Assembly (NCBI GenBank): GCA_012932865.1
Contig: SAXG01000001.1
Location: 2,717,693-2,781,692, forward strand
DNA length: 64,000 nt
Origin: Amylostereum areolatum
Lineage: Eukaryota; Basidiomycota; Agaricomycetes; Russulales; Stereaceae
Direction of reading: 5' to 3'
Below are positions 1 to 11,105 of this stretch, piece after piece. The notes beneath the pieces were generated by a model, which was not told where the DNA came from, did no database searches, and was given only the letters and a program-made list of their open reading frames with translations. Within the stretch, counting starts at the first letter, position 1. Each line of letters begins with the position of its first letter. The position numbers were made by a program, and so were the translations under genes.

Positions 1-1059
1 AGGGCCCCTCTCGAGAGGATGCTAGGGTGGATCCTCTAGATGAGGCGTTCATATCCCCGCGCGAAAAGGAACATGCAGATGCATGATTGGAAAGCGATGC
101 GAGGGTCGTCTGTTTCGGCTGTGTACAATTCAAAGTTTCTGTTACGAACTGATCCGACCCACCTATGTGATATCCATGCATATCTTATGGACTCCAGGCG
201 TGAGGAGAACGTGTGTTCAAGATGAGAAGGCATTGTGCTATGTGCTCCGCTCGTCCCAGCGACTAGCGAGCTCACGGTGTGTAAGGGGATTGACGTCGGA
301 CGACGGCGGCGTTGACGAGCTGATGACGACGATGGGGTAACGAGCGTGAGAACTTATCACTATGCCCCCCGCCTCCGCCTACTAGTGACGGCGTCCGTTG
401 TTCAACGTTCAACGTCCACGTTCAACTGAAGTTACTGAACACGCCCTCGCCGACTCACTCGCCATCCTTCGTGTTTCCCCCTCATGTAACTAAACCTCAA
501 ATACCATGCGAAAAGTGCAATCCCGGATGGCTGCTTGTCTCACGAAAGTCTCTCCGCTTCCCTCTTCAATCCTTCTTGCATATGCACGGCCAACCAGTGC
601 GGAACGTTTCGACCGGCCTATAGCCAGTGTACGTTCACGTTCTGGCTTGGTTACCATCTCCTCGTCGATTCTCCAAAGGAGAAAAGATACTTACTTCGTC
701 ATTCTTCTCGGCCTCAGGATGCTCGTATCTGGCGTTAACACCTCTGGCTTGGGAGTTGCACAATACTCGCCAACGATCGCACAGCCCTGGTGAGAACCGT
801 CATATCACATGCCGCCCCCATGTGTGGCGGCAGACTCCATTTCCGATCCAAATATCCTTGTTCTGGTTCCCGACCATCTTTGCCTTCTAAGAAACCGTGT
901 CGTATCTCCGTCAATGGGTGATTTGTGGTGATACCGGGGCGGTGCTAGGCGTTGCATCCAGATCCATCATGGAAGCACCGGACTCAACGACGTAAGTTAT
1001 AACGCTCTCGCCCTCACTCTGTACTCAAGTACTCATATCTCAACCACCCCATACCTATG
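1..1059. other. No convincing gene; duplicated remnants
   Basis: Only short overlapping reading frames occur in all directions and none shows a recognisable domain or a convincing splice pattern. The stretch from about 198 to 350 is repeated near 1946-2090. The rest may be the flank of the decayed seven-transmembrane gene that starts at 1060. Confidence 0.5.
198..350 (+). repeat. Diverged direct repeat, copy 1
   Basis: This block resembles 1946-2090. Shared landmarks are GACTAGCGAGCTC, GTGTGTAAGGGG, ACGTCGGACG, GATGGGG and ACGAGCGTGA, in the same order and spacing. The two copies are diverged, and copy 2 directly follows the break of the decayed membrane-protein gene. Neither copy has a coding interpretation I can support. 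They look like remnants of a local duplication. Confidence 0.6.
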
Positions 1060-1905
1060 ATGTCTGGAGGACTCACAGTGCGCGACCAGCTGTCTAACGT
1101 AACAGATTTTCGTATCTTCCCCAACATCATCAAAACTGCACTCTTCTGTGTCCTCCCCAATATCGTTGAAACTGCATTCTTTGGTGAGTGTGCTGTCCTC
1201 TCTGGCCGGGGGAAAAACTGACACGCCGAGCATAGCTAATTTTACGGTTCTGTTCTGTATCTCGACATGTGTCCTCACGTGAGCCTTTCTTCCTTACTTG
1301 CCGGTACTGATGGCTGAGGAAAGCCCATGTCTGCAGCCCTAGGGGCCTTCGCAGTCGTCCTAACTGCATCCTGCTCGCGCTCGCCCTGGTCATGTATACC
1401 GCTTCGGCCACGGTCTGGGCCATCAACCTAAAACTCATGTGGAATGAACTCAAGATTTTCCTTCCTGAATTACTCTCTTCAATCGTCTCACTTGACGCCC
1501 TGGACGAGATGAATAGAAATCTATTGTTCACTGAAAACACCATCTCCTTGGTCAATGTACGCTATCACATCTGCCTCCCCTTTTTCCTACCTTTGAGATG
1601 ATTCCTAGCTCCTGCTTAGCGATGCAGTCGTTCTTTGGACGGCTTGTGTTGTTTGGAATTGGCGAAGGCTGTCATCGCCGTGGCTATATTGATTTTACAT
1701 GTTTGATATTGGTGTGTACAAGTTTGCAACATGCAGAAAATATCACCATTGTTAACCTGATTCAATGGTAGGTTGTAACATACTGTATGTTTTGTCCGAT
1801 GTTGCGCCGTTCTTTCCTTCTCCTTCACAAACCATTCAGAGGATATACCCATTGTAATGTTCTCGGTGTCGGTCTGTGCAAACATGTGGGCAACCAGTAT
1901 TTTCT
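1060..1905 (+). pseudogene. Decayed copy of the seven-transmembrane family
   Basis: The frame starts MSGGLTVRDQLSNVTDFRIF and matches the first exon of the intact copies at 6658, 10033 and 12667. A partial tandem duplication of the end of exon 1 follows (two versions of PNI[IV][KE]TA[LF]F). Further along are the exon with VMYTASATVWAINLKLMWNE (about 1391-1555) and the exon with LLSDAVVLW (from about 1613). The latter loses its frame after VVWNW, where a single-base shift would restore AVIAVAILIL. Homology ends near 1905 at a segment like VCANMWAT, and the last three exons are missing. It is a truncated, frameshifted member of the local family. Confidence 0.75.
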
Positions 1906-1945
1906 GACAAGGTTACGTCAATTTTGATGTTGTATTTTTGGCGCA

Positions 1946-2090
1946 GGGCGTGAGCAGAACATGTGTCCAGCCGACAGCTAGGACAAGAAGGTCTTGTGCT
2001 ACGCTCATCGACTAGCGAGCTCGCAGTGTGTAAGGGGGTGAACGTCGGACGGCGCGGCGATGATGACAATGATGGGGAAACGAGCGTGAA
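1946..2090 (+). repeat. Diverged direct repeat, copy 2
   Basis: Second copy of the block at 198-350. It begins about 40 bp after homology to the seven-transmembrane family stops, so it may mark the breakpoint that truncated that gene. Confidence 0.55.
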
Positions 2091-2395
2091 AAAAAATATT
2101 CGTTGTTCAAGTTTAGGGTTGTACCCGACGCCCCATGGTCACCAGAGGACAACGAGCGGACTTTTGAGCTGATGGGTCAATGCGTCGTTGGTCATTGTCG
2201 GGAACCTTGGGTATCCGGGATGTGCACCTGCCGCTCAAATTTGTGTAGCCGTAGCGTGTATTCTTTCTTTCTCACAGCCCTTTCTATCAAGTTATCCTGT
2301 ACTTTCACGCGTTGATATGTGTCCAGTATGCAAGCGCATGGAGATTGTACGAAGGACATGTGCGTGACAACGACATCCAGCCTAGACCTGCTTCA
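2091..2395. other. Spacer with nothing recognised
   Basis: Short reading frames only. The stretch lies between a decayed gene and the convergent 3' end of the deaminase gene. Confidence 0.4.
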
Positions 2396-4804
2396 CTATA
2401 TGCGTTCGCGGATGGCCTTCTCAATGCTGTCAACGCTAGCTACTGTCAAACCCCCTTCGCCTTCTTGAGGGTCAGCGCTACTCGGCGAGCTCTGATGAGG
2501 TTCAGACTCGTAAGCGCGCCGTCTGACCAGTTTTTCAACCTCCAGGATAAGTTCGTTCTCCATCTCCACCAGGACGCTCCTAGGTATGCCACAGGGCGGG
2601 GGGGTACCAAGGGAAAATAGCGGCGTGGGTGCCACTGAGAGCAAATTGAGGACAGGCCGTAACGTCGGTGTCGTTGAGCTCTCCAAGTAGGGTACGCAGC
2701 TTCCAGCAGCACCAGCAACATAATTTGCTAGCGCCGATCGATACTTCTTGAACCTAAAGATGGTACTTGAGATCGAGTAAACGCCTAAACCCATCGAAGC
2801 GAACTCACTGCAAACATGTCGCGAAGGGAACGCTTCATATTATCGTCCTCGATCGGCACGGCTGGAGGCAAATTTTGAGTGACCTCAGTATTCCAAGAAG
2901 CGCATGCTACGCCCATCAGTGTGGCCTCTGCATGAACAGTGGCGGAACGGATGTTGAATGTTTGTAACTTGAATTGATCATTGGTCGTGATAGGTCCAAG
3001 TCCCTTGGCTGTAACACGATCCTGAAGTCGGTCAAGAAGTCTCTGTTCAAACTGCAGGATCTGATCGTCGCTTCGAATGACGAAGGGGTGCAAGGGGACC
3101 AAGAGCTCATACGGACAGAGGATGACGGAGAGATTCCGCGAAGAGGTAGCCCACGAAAAGGCCTCAATCCAGGCGGCGATCGTCTTGAGGTAACGGAGGA
3201 CATATGTGTGGTGCTTCTCCCCGGGCATGCGCAAACTTTCAGTTGCAACTACGAACAATATTATCAGCAAGGTCTACGGGGCAGACGCGACGGAGCGGAC
3301 GGGTTTCGTTCCGAGTAGTTAGCATGATTCACCAGGATAGCGAGGTCGAAGTCGTACTCACGAATCTTGATGGTGTTATTCTTGTGGTGAGCGTCAACCG
3401 CGCTATCGTAGGAGAATCTGAGAGATTCCAGGAATGCGTTATCTTCGAGGACGAGATCCATAAGCCCCGCCTTCAGAAGGCCATGGAGAATGTGGAGATT
3501 CTTCATGACGGTGATGATGTCTGCTGGGGCCACGCTAACCTTGGATGTTCTTGTTTCGCTCGAGGCCGTCGGTGGTTCGAGAAGGATGTTGTCCAACTCT
3601 TGATACACGTCGCAAAGGAGAAGTAGCCATGAAACGAGGTTGTTTTTGTCGATGATGAAGACCCGGCGGTTGGTCGTGGACGGGAGAAGACCGCGGCCGA
3701 TGATCAAGTCCCTCGTAAAACGAGCGATACCCTTGAGCTTGTATGGAAACATAGCGTCTGGAAGCGATATGGACGGGAGGCTGCTACGCAGAGCGTGGAT
3801 GGGGTGAGTCTTCCACAGGTAGTCGCCTTTGGCCATCCGACAGGAGATCTCAAAGTGCGCGTGGTTTATGATGTAGAGTACGAAGAGGGTAAGTGGATCG
3901 CCTTGCGCTCCGTTGACGCGGAGCCAGTCGAGTATGGTGAAGACGTCGGCGAAGTGATCCTCGAGGCTGACCTCGCAGATCAATATTCGTTTATGAACGC
4001 AGCACCGCGAACACACACCTTCTTTCATCCCAAGCTTGCAATATATTTTGGCCATCCGTTTCCGATTCCAGCCTCCTAACCTCCATGACTTCCCGCGGTG
4101 AGCGCTGAAGATGAGGGCTCCAGGTGACAAGAATCTCCATGGAGTTGTCTTGAGACCTGACCCGTCCTGTGACGGCTATAACCTTGGTGGTGTAATGGTC
4201 TGAATCCTTCTTAGCGGTATCGGGGGTTTTCGGGGCCCCAGGTGTTCCAGTAGTGAGGAGAGTAGTGATGTGTTGCATGACCTTCAGTTTGGAAGTGCCA
4301 GGGCCAGTGGCGCCAGCCTCGTCCGATCCGCCGTGGCCCGCCCGTCGATATTGAGGCGATCCGCTTTGAACGTCGTTGAGGATACACGTGAGCATGCAGA
4401 TGCTCTGGCAGACTTCATCGTAGGTCCTCAGATCAGCTGGAAGGGGATGTGGTTGGGGCATTGGACATGTCGAGGTGGCTATCGTGGGTTGGAGGTGGGT
4501 CACAAGTACAACTGGACGACGACGTCGGGATGTTCACTTCGGAACAAGCGTGAGAATAAATATCGCGAATCGCAGATTTTCGAGCATACGCACTTGTCAT
4601 TTGCAGTGCATCCCCCATCCTTTGCTCAATGTTCTTGTCAGGCCACTCTCTCCAGCTTCGAGCCAACTCGCCTACAATCTCCCCGCCATCATTATAAGCT
4701 TTGGGTATCCGTATAGCCACCTTAAGTATGCTGGGGATTGAAACAAAGTTTCTCTGTTCGTGTTCCAGTTCCACACAGCAGGTTGCGGAAACGTATGCAT
4801 CCAT
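2396..4804 (-). CDS. OTT_1508-like deaminase family protein (frameshifted)
   Basis: The C-terminal half shows the zinc-dependent nucleic-acid deaminase signature. A helix with VHAEATLMGVACA (complement of about 2920-2941) gives the HxE motif. After a 55-nt intron (2754-2808, GTGAGT...TTTAG) comes SIGASKLCCWCCWKL (about 2702-2735), which gives the second pair of zinc ligands in the usual context of the fungal OTT_1508 family. The N-terminal half, read from ATG at 4804, is helical, matches the long N-terminal region of fungal members, and needs at least three introns. The exon joins between 3.2 and 4.1 kb are tentative. After FPWY a seven-C run (2598-2604 on the + strand) breaks the frame. Removing one base restores PPPCGIPRSVLVEMENELIL and a stop at 2396, so this is either an inactivating indel or a homopolymer error. 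Substrate unknown. Confidence 0.7.
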
Positions 4805-6657
4805 GCAACCACTATGATATCCCTGCGCTCTCCCTCATCTCATCCTACGAACGCTTCTACATCCCTCCATCGCTGTCTGTCTCTGTCTTCTGAGAGCGAA
4901 CAGGCGGGGCCTCTAGCCTCAAGTGGGTGAAAGAGCCGAAAACGGGGACGGCAGGAGAGAGAGGCCTCGGGATTATCGTGGGATGTGTTCCGGTAGGGAC
5001 GAGGATGATGGAAGGGCGACGCTTAGGACTCCGCATGCGCTTCGAGGAAGTGCAAGACACTGGCCTAGGCGGTGAGGCTAAAGACATAGATTGTTCTTCT
5101 CTTCGTCAGCGCTGTGGATAAACATGTAGAAAGAGGGACGAATGACCTCATCGTTCGCCCGTGTAGTGTTCATCGAAGAGCGTCGGGCGCTTGAACGGGT
5201 ACATACAGATGTGTTGCAGCAATGTTGGGCGACGAAATGCTTCCGCGCCATCTGACCCTATTTACACGGGCAAGGCATCTAAAGATCAGTGAGAAACCGA
5301 CGGAGTCGGGAGGAAAGAGAGGCTTACAGTGACGGCGACGACTTTAGACGGCGGAGCATTGGATACGACCGAGGACCACTCTATCTCGCGGATAAGATAG
5401 ACAGACAGGGGCGGGGACGAGAAGATAGCGTACCAAACGATCGACAGGGACCAAGAGGGAGAGAGTCGAGGCGTTTGGGGTGGGCCAGATAATTCGGAGA
5501 GGTTTCACTGGAGAAGAAGTCTGAAGATAAGGCGACTCCGAGGTGGGTGTAAGAGTAAGTAGACGCACATTATATCCCACTCGTAGCTCTGAAACCAGTC
5601 CGAAGTCAGTGATTTTCATGATGCATGTAGAGGTCGGGCGTTGAGAGTGCGGTGAGGGCAAGGCTATATGCGTCGTACTTAGGATACAGTTAGTATATGC
5701 TTCTTGAAAGAAAAGAGCACGCACATTAGGGGGTTTGTTGGGGAGGACACTGTACATGAGCGCGAGCACTTTCGATTCTTCGAAGGGTGGATGCGTGGAT
5801 AGGCGTGGATGTCGTCCAGCGCGAAGTCGACAAAGTGATGACGGTCTGCAGGAACAAGCGTGGGAACAAATATCACGACCGAGTCGGTCCGGAAATGAGT
5901 TGCTCGAGAATGTTGCACCCGACGTCCACACCCATTGCTCAGTATGCCCTCTCCGGCTTCTACCTGCTCGCCTAAGTTCACACGGCCATCATCATCAGGT
6001 TTTAACAGAAATACACTCGCCCTCTGCTGATCAAAGCAGGGCTCTTTTGACTTGAAGTTCATTCTTGTGTCATTTGCATTGCGATCATGACTCGGACCCG
6101 TCGACGCTTCGTGCAAACCCGCTGGCAACACGTCCTTGGCTGCCTGAGCCTGCCTCCCTGTGTGGCGATAGACAAAGGTTCCGAATTAAAGATATTGTTC
6201 TTCCTTCCTGATTTCTCTCTTCCCTTACCGCTGAAAACCTTCAAACCGGGACAGTACAGTACAGATCGACGCCCCGACATACCATGACATGACCGCAGCG
6301 ACAAGTCAGCGATGGAAACAATGAGGCTCAATAGTCTCCCGCTGACTGCGAGCTTTATCCATATACACGCGCTGCGTTGATTCCGATGGCTGAGAGGCAC
6401 AAGTACGTATGTATTGGCATCCCTGGTCATCCTCATTTGTGGCTACTGATAATCCTTACAGCTCAAACATATCACAGTTCTAGCTCTAGTCGCTTTCGCT
6501 ATCTGTCAACTGTCAACGATGGCGGTAAGGGCTGTGCTTTATACGGCTGTCATATCCTATCAGCAATGTAACCGCTATGGTAGTTGGGACAGGCGCTCAG
6601 GTATGACCTTCCCGTCGTCCTTCCCGAGGGCTCTCTTGTCCCATTCGAATTACCAGC
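4805..6657. other. Gene-poor stretch with fragments
   Basis: No complete gene could be assembled. A short segment around 5830-6010 resembles the 5' part of the deaminase gene. A piece near 6187-6230 (ATTGTTCTTCCTTCCTGATT) resembles the fourth exon of the seven-transmembrane family. The longest minus-strand frame (5344-5931) has no recognisable domain. Confidence 0.4.
5830..6010 (-). repeat. Partial duplicate of the deaminase 5' region
   Basis: The segment shares GGAACAAGCGTG, AAATATC and a CTCGCCT...CCATCAT block with 4535-4700, in the same order. That region holds exon 1 and intron 1 of the deaminase gene. The copy is short and strongly diverged, and carries no intact reading frame of that gene. 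Confidence 0.45.
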
Positions 6658-8184
6658 ATGTCTGAGGGTCTCACGAACGACGAAGTTCAACAGGTGCGCG
6701 TAAACTTATCCGACATCGCAAAGTTTCGCATTTTCCCTCAGATAGTTCAAACGGCGCTGTTTAGTGAGTGCGACATCCCTCTTTCTCAGGACATTGATGA
6801 CACTTATGTCAACCCCAGCGATGTTCACAGTCTTGATATGTGTTTCGACCGGGGTTCTTATGTATGTTTCTTCTTTTGTTTTCGTTTGTACCTCCTTCGA
6901 CTCACGCACGCAGCTCAAAGGGGCTTCGTCGTGGGAGTAATCGGTCCATGCTTGTACTCACCCTCTTCATGTACTCTGCATCGGCTTTGGAATGGTCCAT
7001 AGGCACCAGAGCCATGTGGAACGAGCTCAACATTTTCCTCCCTGGACTACTATCACCCACGACTCAACCCGGCAGACACATCAAGAGCACTCTGCTCGCG
7101 CTGGACGGTGTTTGGTTCTTTGCCTCCCAAGTCTCTTACCAGATCAACGTACGTCATCATGCTACTTGAATCGGTGCTTGCTTTCTAAATCATCAACCGT
7201 CTCAAGCTGCTGCTCAGCGACGCAGTCGTTCTGTGGAGGGTCTGCGTTGTCTGGGATTGCCACAAGGGCGTTGTCGGTGCGACTGCACTGATCCTCGCAT
7301 GTTTGGTTGGTACGTAGTACTCAAAGCAGCTCTTACTGATGTTGATCGCTAAACGCGTGTTCAGGCGTTAGTCTACTCTACATCCTACCAAACGCCGTGG
7401 TATACCTCCCGTCCACCACGAAGTCACTCGCGCCCTTGTCAAACGACTTGAACACATTCTCTATCGTCTTGTTCTCGTTGTCGACCTTCGCGAACGTATG
7501 GGCAACTGGCATGGTGGCATATAAAGCCTGGTACGCACTCGTCCGAGTCGTGCGCGCGGCGCATTCCTGACGATGCAATAATAGGATCCATCGGCGAAAT
7601 ATTCGCCGATACCTTCAGAATCGCACAGCAAAAGGCGCCGTGGAAAACATTTTGATGTTGTTGGTGGAGTCCGGCATCGTGTACAGCGTGATCACGGTAC
7701 GCGCTTGCCTGTCTTTCCGCCGTCCCTCTGCACCTCTGACGTATTCGCGCAGATAATGTTGCTCCTCATGAGCTGTCCATCCATACACCCCCTCTATTCC
7801 GGTCCCTTCCTTTATTACTGGGACGTTGTTACCGCACAGATTTGTGTGAGTGGGCCAAGTCCGGCACTCTAGATTTTACCCACTCAATGCCGTGCGATCC
7901 TCCCACAGGGCATGTACCCGACGCTGATCATTGTCCTCGTCGCGATGCAAAAGTCGCATTTAGAACATCAGTTCTCGTACGTAGGCAAGGGACCAGACGC
8001 CACGCTCCCTTTCTCCGTCCGCGTTCCTCAGAGCCGACTACCGGAAGGAACCTCCGCTCAAGAGCTTCATGCTGATTTTCAGCTCGAGGCTTCGGACGAT
8101 GTGCTCGACTCTGATGTAGTATCCGAGTCGGATACGAGTCCCGATGTGTTTGCCCCCCAGGAAAAGGGGCCTTTCTCCGCATGA
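6658..8184 (+). CDS. Seven-transmembrane protein, basidiomycete-expanded family, copy A
   Basis: ATG at 6658 opens MSEGLTNDEVQQVRVNL. About eight short exons can be joined with consistent phase: a first hydrophobic helix (TMFTVLICVSTGVL), then RSMLVLTLFMYSASALEW with MWNELNIFLPGL, then LLLSDAVVLWRVCVVW, then VSLLYILPNAVVYL, then FSIVLFSLSTFANVWATGMVAYKAW. The conserved IHRRNIRR and VENILMLLVESGIVYSVI come next, followed by GMYPTLIIVLVAMQKSH and a hydrophilic acidic tail of about 65 residues ending at 8184. The KAW-HRR and VE-x-LLVESG signatures are typical of a very large agaricomycete family of unknown function. It is predicted to be an integral membrane protein. It converges with copy B, separated by about 325 bp. 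Confidence 0.8.
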
Positions 8185-8509
8185 AACGAGTAGCCTGTTT
8201 GTATCGTATAGTTCCTTCTTTATGGCCATTGTTATTTCCTTACCATTCGGTCTGCAGTCACATTGGCCAATAACGACGCAAAATTACTCCTTGTTAGGTG
8301 TTGATGCTAGCGGGTAGTTGCGCGCACGTATGTATATGCGCCGGCTGTGTCGTACACACATTCAATTTCAATTCTCAATAAGCAAGAATCGCCTAAAGAA
8401 GTTATATTGTGCACACATAATATATCATCAATCGAGCATGACGCAGACAGAGGAAGGGAAAGGAATAGATCTGGGAGGCATACTAAGCCGCGACAGGGGA
8501 ACAATCTTT
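8185..8509. other. Convergent 3' spacer between copies A and B
   Basis: AT-rich 3' flank shared by two convergent genes. It contains AATAAG- and ATATAAT-like stretches but no reading frame of note. Confidence 0.5.
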
Positions 8510-10033
8510 TCAGGTATCGAAATGCGTCTTTTCCTGCGGGGTAAGCTCATCAGCACTGGTTCCCCTCGAGCGATGCGCTGTTGGGATATCCTGAGACGAT
8601 GCAAGCTGGAGGGATGACGTGCGCGCCCTTGGCTGAACGCGTACGAAAAAAGGGAGGGTGGCATTCGGCCCTTTGTCCATGAACGAGAACTGATGTTCGC
8701 AGTGCGACTTTTGAAGCGCGACAAGAATGATGATTAGTGTGGGATACATGCCCTACGGGAGAAGACCGGTATCAGTAATTGGAGCTTGGAGGATATGGGC
8801 CGAGACGATTCGCTTACGGCGACTTGAGTTACAACGACACTCCAATAATAAACAGACGCGGTCCCGAGCAGTGGTTTGAAGGGGGATCCGGAGAGAACGT
8901 ATATTACCTATGGAACACGGTCGATAAGGTCTAATTGGGTCGCACAAGAGAGTAGGCCATACCATGATGATGCTGTATATGACGCCGGACTCCACCAGTA
9001 ATACCATAACATTCTCTACGACACTTTTGGGCGCTTGTTTCTGAAAATAACGACTGATTTCTCGACGATGGATCCTGCAGGGATTCGATTCATGTTGTCA
9101 GATGACGGTGTCTGTCGCTTTGCGATTCGAAGAGGGGGACGCACCATGCCCTATAGGCCACCATGCTAGTCGCCCAGACGTTTGTGCAGGCTGACAATGA
9201 GAAAAGAGCAACATCCACGTCCGCGAAGTCGCTTGCTGCAGGGAGTCTGGATCCGGGCGCGATAGTAGGAAAGTACGTGGTGACCTCTGTTAGTATATAG
9301 AATATGTTAAGACCTGCATCGAAGCGTCGAGTTAACGACGATGACGAGCGGTTTTAGATGATAAAAGCGTACCAAGTAACGACACTAGGAATAGCACTGT
9401 GACACAGATAACGCCTCTGTGCCAATTCCAGACAAGGCAGGCCCTCCAGAGAACGATTGCGTCGCTGAGCAGGATCTTCGTGCTATGTCAGAGGTAAGAA
9501 CTTGTGGCAAAACCATCGCGTTACGTACGTTGATCTGAGAAAGGACGCAGTAGCTGAATATCCACCTGCCGTCCAGCGCAATCAAAGCACCGTCGATGTC
9601 TTCACCGACTTGGGTTGTTGGGGAGAGTAGCCCAGGGAGGAAGATGTTGAGTTCGTTCCACATAATCTTCAAGTCACAGGCCCAAGCGCACGCGGAGGAA
9701 GCATACATGAAGAGAGTGAGCATAAACATGGCCCTGCTCATCCAATTGCGAAGGCCTTTTGTGCTGGAGGGGCGACCTTCGGTTAGTCGTGGCGAGTCGA
9801 GGGCACTGGGAAAGAGAAAAGCAACGCTTACAGGTGAATTCCGGTCGAGACGCAGATCAAAACCGTAAACGTTGCTGGGTTTGATATCATGTCGGTTAGG
9901 TCTCGAAGGATAGGAGAGAGCACTCACCGAAAAGCGCGGTTTCGACGATTTCGGGGAAAATACGATCATTCGTCACGCTAGACAGCGTATCGTGCACGAG
10001 TTGAACTTGATCATCGGTGAGTCCTCCTGACAT
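8510..10033 (-). CDS. Seven-transmembrane protein, same family, copy B
   Basis: ATG at 10033 gives MSGGLTDDQVQLVHDTLSSV and exon 1 ends ...PEIVETALFG. Further exons on the minus strand match copy A one for one: FTVLICVSTG, MFMLTLFMYASSACAWACDL with MWNELNIFLPGL, LLSDAIVLWRACLVWNW, FSLSACTNVWATSMVAYRAW, IHRREISRYFQKQ with VVENVMVLLVESGVIYSII, and the last exon MYPTLIIILVALQKSH ending at 8510. The tail is shorter than in copy A. No stop or frameshift was noticed in the exons checked. Function unknown, predicted membrane protein. Confidence 0.78.
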
Positions 10034-11105
10034 GATGGGTGCGAGGTTCTTGAGAGAGCCAAGTGGATCAGTTAAGGGCCTTTATATGGGAGCGTTGACC
10101 GGATCCTGTGTTTAGACATACTGTACAAAGAGCGCTTCGCAATTCAGTACTATGGACCCTGTACCACCGCTCATGACCGATTGTGCTCGGACCCGGATAG
10201 CCTGCTGTTGATTCTGCCACTACGAATGTTGGGTTAGAATCCCCAAAGGTTCATGGCTAGCTGTTGGAGTTAGATAGCACCCCCTAACGAGGTTGGAGTT
10301 ATCCCGTCGGGGTAAATTGTGGGATCTTACTGGGGGAGAGTACCGCTGTCGGCAGGGCGCGAGGGAGGCGTTCCGCGCCGTCCGCGTCGCGTTATATTCA
10401 GAGCACGGCGCCAACGCGGCGTAAAGTTTCTATGAAACGAAACCTCCGTCAGTGGCATCTGGTGCCAGTTTCGAAGGTGATCACAATCGCCGCTAGTTCA
10501 TAATACGCATCTCCGAATCAGCTAGCCTGACTGTTGAATTGGCAAGCGCCCCTGTGGTCCTGCTGGACGGAAACCCGAAGAGAAGAACGGATCAAAGATA
10601 TGTGGTACGATGCCACTGACCATTTCGAGATGCCACTGACCATGCCGCTGGTACCAGGCCACCAACCATGCCCGCAGATGGTGATGAGGGAAGATTCAAA
10701 AATGACCTGACACTGATAGCCTCGGCGGTGCCAGCAAGTTGGTGTCGAGCTGAGCGTGAGCCGTGTGTGGGGGTGGGTATCGAAGGGGCTGGAGATAAGA
10801 AAGATACTCCATTGAATCCCGTTTCAGCCACAGCCAGTTGTATGAAAGGAGTAGCCAGAGCAGATGAGATACATAACAAAACGTGCCTTCGCAACGGTCG
10901 ACCTCGCGAAACGTTGACGCCGGTTGCCGGTCCGGGATTCCGTCGTTCCAACCAGCCGACAACCACCTACAGTCACAACAGGAAGCCATGATATTAAGTA
11001 GATCATCTGGCATGAATAATCGGTAAGTTGGCTACAATTGAAGTCTACATTATACTTAGAGACCGTCTACTGGGAAGTGGGAACCGTTACCGTGTTATTA
11101 TGTTT
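10034..11105. other. Intergenic stretch, no gene supported
   Basis: Upstream region of copy B and downstream region of copy C. Minus- and plus-strand frames near 10592-11013 have no recognisable domain and overlap each other. A short direct repeat, GATGCCACTGACCAT, occurs twice near 10610-10645. Confidence 0.45.

Noticed and set aside
5344..5931. Minus-strand reading with ITDFGLVSEL, like the DFG motif of a protein kinase
   Set aside because: No other kinase motif could be found on either side, and the stretch could equally be an intron ending in TTTCAG.
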